The notes beneath the pieces were generated by a model. It searched no databases and had not been told where the DNA came from. It saw only the letters and a list, made by a program, of their open reading frames with translations. Positions 58,248-64,000 of a stretch of 64,000 nucleotides of DNA are shown one piece after another. A program made the translations under genes and the position numbers. Source of the DNA: Trichopria drosophilae (taxonomy: Eukaryota; Arthropoda; Insecta; Hymenoptera; Diapriidae); NCBI GenBank assembly GCA_030407085.1, contig CM059584.1, positions 145,070,001 through 145,134,000 on the forward strand, read 5' to 3'. Position 1 is the stretch's first letter. Every line of letters starts with the position of its first letter.

Positions 58248-58561
58248 GAACTGTATAAAGAATTTCCTGCTCCAGTTATCAGAAATCGTTGTAAAAAATA
58301 ATTATCTAATAATGATTCCGTCGCGAATTGTTTCAATACGATATTGTCCATATTTCGAACAGTATTTTTGAATCTCTTGGAGTTTTCCATATTTGAAACA
58401 GTATTTTTGAAGTTTATGCACAATTTTAACTTTATAAAGATTTTTCTGTACAAGTTATACAAATTTCACAGAAATCGTTATAAAAAATGATCATCTAACA
58501 ATAATTCCGTCGCGAATTGTTTCAAAACGATATTGTCCATAATTCAAGCAGTAATTTTGAA
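58248..58561. repeat. Tandem duplication, period 189 bp
   Basis: The block containing AGAAATCGTT(G/A)TAAAAAAT, TAATNATTCCGTCGCGAATTG and CGATATTGTCCAT occurs twice. The offset is 189 bases at two anchors (58282/58471 and 58315/58504). It lies downstream of the Penelope-like fragment on its strand and may be the duplicated tail of that element. Confidence 0.8.
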
Positions 58562-58596
58562 GTGTTTGGACAATTTGATTAGTAGTCAATTTATAT

Positions 58597-58818
58597 AGTT
58601 AATCCTGTGTATTTATTTTCATCTAAATACTTCTTCACATTGGTTGCATTTAATTTGGTATACGATGTTTTTTGGTGAAAATTATCAATTTTATCTTTGA
58701 AAGGTTTGATACCTCCTATATTTAAGTTAGTAGGTTTGAATACAATTCTAATATTATCTTTTCTGAAATTATTTTTTATATTTTCTGAGATGTTATTTAT
58801 ATATGGGATGCTAATAGT
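58597..58818 (-). pseudogene. Penelope-like retroelement coding fragment
   Basis: A 74-codon stretch open on the minus strand reads TISIPYINNISENIKNNF, then KDNIRIVFKPTN, then KDKIDNFHQ and KYTGLT. This follows the conserved block between the reverse transcriptase and GIY-YIG nuclease of Penelope elements: (L/I)PY(I/V)..LSE.I, .NIR.VFKP, .KD......, then Y(I/T)G.T. The codon before this stretch is TGA, and the frame breaks again right after it, so the copy is dead. No RT catalytic region was found in the window. Confidence 0.65.
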
Positions 58819-58829
58819 TCAAATTTGTT

Positions 58830-59860
58830 GTGTTTTCCTAATTAAAATCCACCATTTTCGTTTTTAAAGCATTTAAATGCGATTTTAAGTTTGTCAATAA
58901 AAAGAGCATGCTAGAAAATAGACTAAATTACTTTCAAGTCAATATTAATCCAGTTTCCTTTTGAACACAAAACACGAAAATCACCAAAAATTATCTCTGG
59001 GACTGAGAACAAAAATATAATTGTTATAAATAATATTCCTGTCATGTCTCTTTTAAAACAGTTAAAAACTAACATTTTCAAAACATAAGCATCACTTTAT
59101 AACGCTACACCGTTTTTTTTATTTATTCACACTCTAAAATTATTGGAGTGAATTGCGCAGTCCAAAGGACTAATCGTTAAATTTTACTCTTATAGGCTTC
59201 AATTTTTCACTCTCTTGTAGTTACATTTACTCCTTTGGTGTATTTCATGTGAATCCCTTTACTGGTGTAGTTATACACTACATCGAAAACTGATTCGTTA
59301 AAGTTTTTTACATCTATTGAAGAAAGAACAAATTATATATCTCAATAAACAATTAAGTTGTTCAAGGCCTCGAAGCATATGGCGCGCTGGTCATCGTCTG
59401 CCACCATCTTTAAACATATAGTTGACAGTTTTCGGATACTCGAGAATCGCCGAAAAAAATGAATAACTTTATCGTTTATTGTGATATTTAATTTGTTATT
59501 TTGCCATTAGGCGCAGAAATCTCCAACTATCAATTTCTTTTTTTATTCGTTTCAAAACCTTCAAAATTGACTATGTTATAGCGAGTTGAAATAAAAAAGT
59601 TGGGCGCGTTGTTACTAGTCCTGTCTATGCAGTATTCAGTCGACTTTCTTCTTTTCCGTGGTTGACGCCATTACAGTGTATATGTTGACTCCAAAGAACT
59701 GAAATGTAGTCCAACCCAGTCTTCCCCAATTTTCTGTACCTATGAACTCAAAATTTAATAGTTTTACCGCATCTTCCCTCATTCTAAAAAGTAAATGAAT
59801 TCAGTCTATTGTTCTCAATTGTAATATAGTATTTGCGTCGCCAAAGTAAATAAACACAAA
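58830..59860. other. Intergenic stretch with one satellite relative
   Basis: At about 59140-59280, ATTATTGGAGTGAATTGC, TTTACTCTTATAG and TTTACTCCTTTGGTG resemble one monomer of the 25.3-26.4 kb satellite. The remainder is AT-rich with no recognised feature. Confidence 0.4.
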
Positions 59861-60289
59861 ATGTCAATTTGCAAAACTATTTATTGAATCTTAGTAGTTT
59901 GATTATATTGGTATGCAGTGACTCTAAATAGATATAAAATGTTATTTGCGATAAAATGATTATAACGCGAATAACAGTATACAATTGTAATAGCTTATCT
60001 GATTTGTGGAAAATGTATTATGATATGTGGATCGTGAGAGTCATTTGTAAATCCAACAGATTCCAGTAGTCCAATCGCTCGATGGATGATGGTAAAATTG
60101 GTCGTTGATCGATGTGATGATGAAACGTTTCGAGACGAATCGAGTGACTGGTCGCGTCGAATTGTAGAATGTCCAGTTTGGGAGTAGCAGTTTCGCATAA
60201 TTGATTTGCATTCCAACGTTAATAATATTTGTAATATACATAATAATAATATATAATAATATATAATATACCTCGATTATTAGTGCTCA

Positions 60290-61110
60290 GATGCATATTT
60301 TATAGAAAAATACACAACAAATAAATTTCTTGTTTTCGCAAGTATACATTTTTCGTTTTGTTCCCGCGTCAACTAAAATCGAATCGTTCAGATCTCTCGA
60401 AAATCTGACAAATTGCAAAAGACGCCGCCAAGCGTTCTTAAACATCATTACCAGAATTACGAAAATATTTTTGTTACTCTTATCGTTGCGTTCCTTAAAC
60501 TTTTCGTCCCGGTCTCGGCGATTCGTCAGTTTTCGCTCGATCCGTACGAAGTCGCCAACACGAAAAGCCGCTAAAACAATAAGTCTCAATCCAGTAATAA
60601 AGAATAAAGATTTTGCAATAACAATTCTTAAAATCTCGCATTACCTACACACTAAGACCGTACATAATAATGTGTTCGTGAAATGTACTACGACAAGCCT
60701 TTCGTAAAAAGATCAACCCCTTGTCAAGGGGTAAAAAACATAAAAGAACGTCGCATAAACTATAATAATGCCGACTTGATTTTTCGCCAAAGGTCGCGTG
60801 CAAACAAATTTTGCTGTCGTAAAAAGCCCAAGGACTCGCGCCTCCATTGCACCGTGCCCGAAAATAAAATTGTTCAGTCGTCAAAAACCGTCGGCGCGAC
60901 GGAGAGTCCTCGGGGCTGTCGAAAAAACGGTGATTCGATTTCCTTATATATCATACAATATAATACAGATTCGCGAACGATTGTTGAAACGGTGGTCAAG
61001 TCGACAACGCGTTCCGAGAAATGCACAGATCGGTGTAACATACGTGTAATAAACTGCTCGATAAGCGTGGAAGTTGAGGTGTAAACATTCGCCGACGCTG
61101 CATGTGAATA
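60290..61110. other. GC-richer, open-frame-rich block downstream of the BTG-like gene
   Basis: Several overlapping frames of 66-133 codons are open on both strands because stop codons are rarer in this CpG-richer stretch. None shows a recognisable domain. It most likely represents distal 3' UTR (long isoform) of the BTG-like gene or an unannotated non-coding transcript. Confidence 0.3.
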
Positions 61111-61299
61111 TAACATATCTTTTTTTTTTAATATATATATATATATAATATATGCAGAACTTTATGCTTATACACGAATTGAAGAATGCGTCCGAATGCA
61201 ATCTTGCTTTAAAAAGGCCTGAAATATTTTCGTTACGAATGCTAAAAATACTAACGTTTGTGCCATCGTCCAGAAACGTCCGGACATTTAACATTTTTA

Positions 61300-62692
61300 A
61301 CTTAGCGTAGTCCTTTATTTACACACAACATAAAACGGCAGTGAAAAATAGTGTCGACTCGTGAATAAATATTATATTACAAATGTTTCCGCGAACAAAG
61401 ATGGATCACTTTCTTTGACCTTAATTGCACACAGGTTTACAAATATAATAATCACCCGACTGGTGTCGCTTACCTTTACAATTGACTTTCAGCGAAACGA
61501 AAAGATTTGAAAATAAACTTTAATAAACTCTCAACATTGCCTTAACAATCGTCGATTATACTTTAAAATAATAATAACAATAATAATCGTTCATACGCAA
61601 ACTGCCCTTACTGCGCACTTAACATCACGCAGACTCCTCGTGTAAAATGGCGTACGAGGCTGCCAACGAAAAGAGAGACTGTTTTTCTCATTTAAGTAAA
61701 TTGGACTTAACCTCATCTGCCTAACATTTTGCTAAAACACAAAACTAAATCTTTTCTTTTTATAAAAACAATTTTTTGTCCTTTACTTAAAACGAATTTC
61801 CTGCAATTTGTTTCGACTTTCAGAAAACAATTTTTATGATCATTCAAGTAATTACAAAAAAAACCTAAAAAAGACTAGAATTAAATGTCGAAATTAATGT
61901 GCAGTAAGGGTTTAATGGAGACGATCTAAAAAAGAACACAAAGTAAAAAAAAAAATGTGCTTAGAGCATTTCTCTTGTAGGCCTGAAAATTGGGTTAAAA
62001 CGACGTGTTGCAATAAACTTTCAAACTCGCAACTGTTTAAAATTTCTGTCGCTTTGGTAATTTGTACATCAGCAGAACATTCAATAACATTTCTTACATA
62101 CAGTGACTTAGCTTCCACATTGCCTCCGATAAAAACAAAAATTTAACGATCGATGATTCATATACTTTCAAGCTGAGCTTCGACAATATACATATATCTA
62201 GATTTCCGCACGCAAGCTTATTCCTAATAAACTATAAAAAAAAAATTTCCTAAATTGTAAAGCAACGTTGCATTCGGAGTCAAACATACTGCCAAACGGT
62301 TTATATATATATGTATCATATATAACGCACAATAATACAACATTTCTTAATCGCATGAGAAAAATGCAAGCCTCGGTCGCGATACGAACGAGGGTATCCT
62401 ATAGGTAATTGATCATTCATCGTCGTTGCCTTATTATAAAATGTATCGAAATCTGATTTCTAATTTAGCTCTTTCGTTGAGTGCCTTATATAAGTACCGA
62501 TTGGCTTCGGTGAGCGTCGATTCCTTTTATTTTTTGCCATCTCTTAAGAGATTTATAAAACAATAACGATTAGATTCTAATTATTCGATTTTCAATCGAA
62601 TCTCGTGATTTGCAGGATTGATAGACAAAATATCGAACGTAGATTCATCGTCTTCGTGAGATTAAATTAGAAACAGATTCCTACGCGATAGC
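61300..62692 (-). other. 3' UTR of the BTG-like gene
   Basis: Read on the minus strand, about 1.37 kb follows the stop before an AATAAA at 61319-61314. Overlapping it is TGTAAATA (61323-61316), a Pumilio/PUF-type 8-mer. The sequence is AU-rich, as is common for short-lived regulatory mRNAs. A further TTTATT (AATAAA on minus) near 59880 could serve a longer isoform. Confidence 0.5.
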
Positions 62693-63481
62693 TTACGCTA
62701 ACAGAGCGTGTTTTGGAGACCAGAGGTGGAAAGGGCCGGGGCCTGCGGGAGACAGCGACGGGTGTAGCCACTTGTTCCCTCGGAGACCGAAGGGTGGAGG
62801 TGATGGACCACCAAAGAAATGCGGAGGAACGACGTTGTACCATGGTTGTTTCATGGGATGAGGCCGATAATTCATGTTAAAGGGCTGGTTGAACCAATTA
62901 CGGTTCCTGTTGTTGGTATGAAGCCGAGGGCTATTTACCCGTCGTCTATTTTGGATGTTGATGTTTTGATTGGTCGGACCTAGCGGTCGGGACTTTTGCT
63001 GGTCAGTCGAATTGGGCTTGAAGCCCGGTGTCGGTGGTCTATGAGACGAATGCGTCTCGTTTACCTTGTTTTCCGCTTTCACGTCAATTTTTTCGCGCTT
63101 GGCAGCAGGCACATTCTCTTTGTCATCGAATGAAGCCAACGTGCAATACGAACCTTTCGTTTCGCCAAAACGACAACAAACCTCGTTGGGATCCACCCAA
63201 AGAGTTAGTTCGACCGGAAGTGCCAGGTCTTCGTAGCGAACTCCTGCCGCACTTGCAGCACTTTCCAAACTTGCGTCCCTCCTGCTGTTCCCGTTGACTC
63301 TTATGCAACGATAACCCTGGCCCTTGAATGGCTTATCAGGGAACCAATGATTTTTGAAACGCTCCGTAAGTAATTCCACCAAACGTCTTTGAAAACATTT
63401 CAGCTGATCTGGACTAAATTTTTCGTTTTTTTCTATCAGCTGCATTAAGAACAGAACTGCCGCCGTGATTTCGTTCCGCAT
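62693..63481 (-). CDS. BTG3: BTG/Tob family anti-proliferative protein, BTG3-like (262 aa)
   Basis: One uninterrupted exon of 262 codons starts MRNEITAAVLFL, matching the MKNEIAAVV start of BTG3. The APRO domain (about residues 1-117) has box A (FKNHWFPDKPFKGQGYRCIR, about 42-61) and box B (DLALPVELTLWVDPNEVCCR, about 85-104). The tail is basic and rich in Pro/Asn/Arg (NIQNRRRVNSP, PPHFFGGPSPPPFGL). It ends with GNKWLHPSLSPAGPG, reminiscent of the RNHWINPHMLAP end of BTG3. APRO proteins bind the CAF1/CNOT7 deadenylase and restrain proliferation. A KEN tripeptide (DKENVP, about 120-125) follows the domain. Orthology to BTG3/BTG4 rather than BTG1/2 or Tob is inferred from CCR.GE, ASF and the tail. 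Confidence 0.93.
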   Translation of the reverse strand: MRNEITAAVLFLMQLIEKNEKFSPDQLKCFQRRLVELLTERFKNHWFPDKPFKGQGYRCIRVNGNSRRDASLESAASAAGVRYEDLALPVELTLWVDPNEVCCRFGETKGSYCTLASFDDKENVPAAKREKIDVKAENKVNETHSSHRPPTPGFKPNSTDQQKSRPLGPTNQNINIQNRRRVNSPRLHTNNRNRNWFNQPFNMNYRPHPMKQPWYNVVPPHFFGGPSPPPFGLRGNKWLHPSLSPAGPGPFHLWSPKHALLA

Positions 63482-63593
63482 ATTGCCGTCCTTTGGTCTC
63501 TCGCTTTTTACCGGTTAAACTTCCCCTTGTGTGCTCAAACTCGATGTTGTGGCCGACTGTGTTGTTTTTCGTCGACTGTGATATGGAGCACAT
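63414..63593 (-). promoter_or_regulatory. Overlapping upstream ORF in the BTG-like leader
   Basis: If the leader exon starts at 63626, the first ATG is at 63593. It opens a 59-codon frame that is out of phase with the main ORF and stops (TAG) at 63416-63414, inside the BTG coding sequence. Such overlapping uORFs usually lower translation of the main frame. Its start context is CT(A)TCTATGT, which is weak, so leaky scanning is likely. Confidence 0.4.
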
Positions 63594-63626
63594 AGATCTT
63601 TTGTCGAAACGACCTGGAAGTGCAAC
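63482..63626 (-). other. 5' UTR exon part of the BTG-like gene with splice acceptor
   Basis: On the minus strand a pyrimidine-rich tract TTTTTTTTCATTTTAG ends at 63628/63627, followed by GTTGCACTTCCAGG. This is a good 3' splice site 145 bases upstream of the start codon. The first leader exon and promoter must therefore lie beyond the right end of the window or in 63630-64000, where I could not identify them. Confidence 0.55.
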
Positions 63627-63629
63627 CTA

Positions 63630-64000
63630 AAATGAAAAAAAATACAAAATGAGTTTAGTTTTTTATCTGACATGTGGTAAGCTGAAAAGTAAATAAAAGT
63701 TGAATTCGAGCATTTAATATTGTGTATTTATTTGAGTCTTTGAACACAATTCTTGACCAAGGTTATTTTCATTTAATGAATTTCCAACACTTGGTCTGCA
63801 TATGCCAAGCCCTTTTGGTCTACTGGGACGAAGCTGAAACTTGCTGCATATTCAAAAATGCAATAGTGCTCAAGTATTTTCTTCTTTTTTATAACAAGGA
63901 CAAATTCTGCGATGCAAACGTAGCCACGAATACAAATATGTGGCAAGTTTCAACGTTATCTACTGGGATGTATAATTTTATGGAGACAGGAGTATTCCGA
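63630..64000. other. Probable leader intron of the BTG-like gene
   Basis: The sequence has no coding frame and follows the acceptor on the minus strand, so it is likely intronic. Nothing else is recognised. Confidence 0.4.

Noticed and set aside
60330..61294. Several 66-133-codon frames on both strands as genes
   Set aside because: They overlap each other on both strands, show no domains and fit a stop-poor CpG-richer non-coding block.
63123..63308. 61-codon minus frame and 89-codon plus frame over the BTG-like gene
   Set aside because: Both are shadows of the conserved BTG/Tob coding frame.

Overview
The window is AT-rich eukaryotic nuclear DNA, most probably from an insect. The evidence is split coding exons with GT-AG introns, two protein families with clear insect members, interstitial runs of the insect telomere word TTAGG, and a high load of small non-autonomous DNA transposons, tRNA-derived repeats and Penelope-like retroelement relics. 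A hymenopteran is my best guess from base composition and the TTAGG runs, but the order is not proven. Nothing bacterial, organellar or viral was recognised.

Only two protein-coding genes can be supported. (1) On the plus strand, a calponin/transgelin gene equivalent to Drosophila Chd64 (muscle-protein-20/transgelin-like) spans 21728..52538. Its four coding exons (21728-21781, 48351-48487, 49569-49773, 52368-52538) join in frame to 188 codons. Intron 1 is 26.6 kb, so this gene fills almost half the window. A GC- and CpG-rich block at about 21180-21790 is its likely promoter and 5' leader. (2) On the minus strand, an intronless BTG/Tob-family (BTG3-like) anti-proliferative coding sequence of 262 codons lies at 62693..63481. 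A splice acceptor in its 5' UTR (63628/63627) places the first exon beyond the right edge. The two genes are convergent, with about 8 kb between them.

Region by region: 1-2700 is AT-rich with no gene. 2702-3170 is a foldback DNA element with 8-bp target duplications and a TTAGG run inside it, next to a tRNA-derived SINE-like sequence. 5560-6745 holds a degenerate tandem repeat and an inverted-repeat element. 7493-8300 may be a decayed retroelement pol fragment. 8430-9390 holds two tandem repeats. 10150-13380 is a 3-kb field built from a self-complementary GTAATATTAC word and interrupted by a TA-flanked MITE. 13971-15156 is a TTAA-flanked, piggyBac-type non-autonomous element. 18283-18990 is a foldback element. 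Intron 1 of the Chd64 gene contains a tandem satellite (25.3-26.4 kb), a Penelope-like element tail with a hammerhead-ribozyme-like motif (29.66-30.09 kb), several MITEs (31.9, 33.3, 37.0, 37.6 kb), a GAGCTC-rich tandem repeat (39.1-39.7 kb), a GGGAGCAAAATA element (42.9-44.2 kb), a second tRNA-derived repeat (46.7 kb) and a few GC-richer islands that could be regulatory. Introns 2 and 3 are largely tandem repeats. The intergenic space between the two genes carries two CCCAG-ended elements, a TTAA element, and a second Penelope-like fragment with its own hammerhead-like motif.

The two genes are not an operon or pathway and need not be functionally linked. One is an actin-binding/calponin-homology protein and the other an mRNA-deadenylation/anti-proliferation adaptor. 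The most distinctive content of the window is its repeat biology: hammerhead-like motifs tied to Penelope-like coding fragments, foldback elements carrying TTAGG runs, and a long array of a self-complementary 10-mer.
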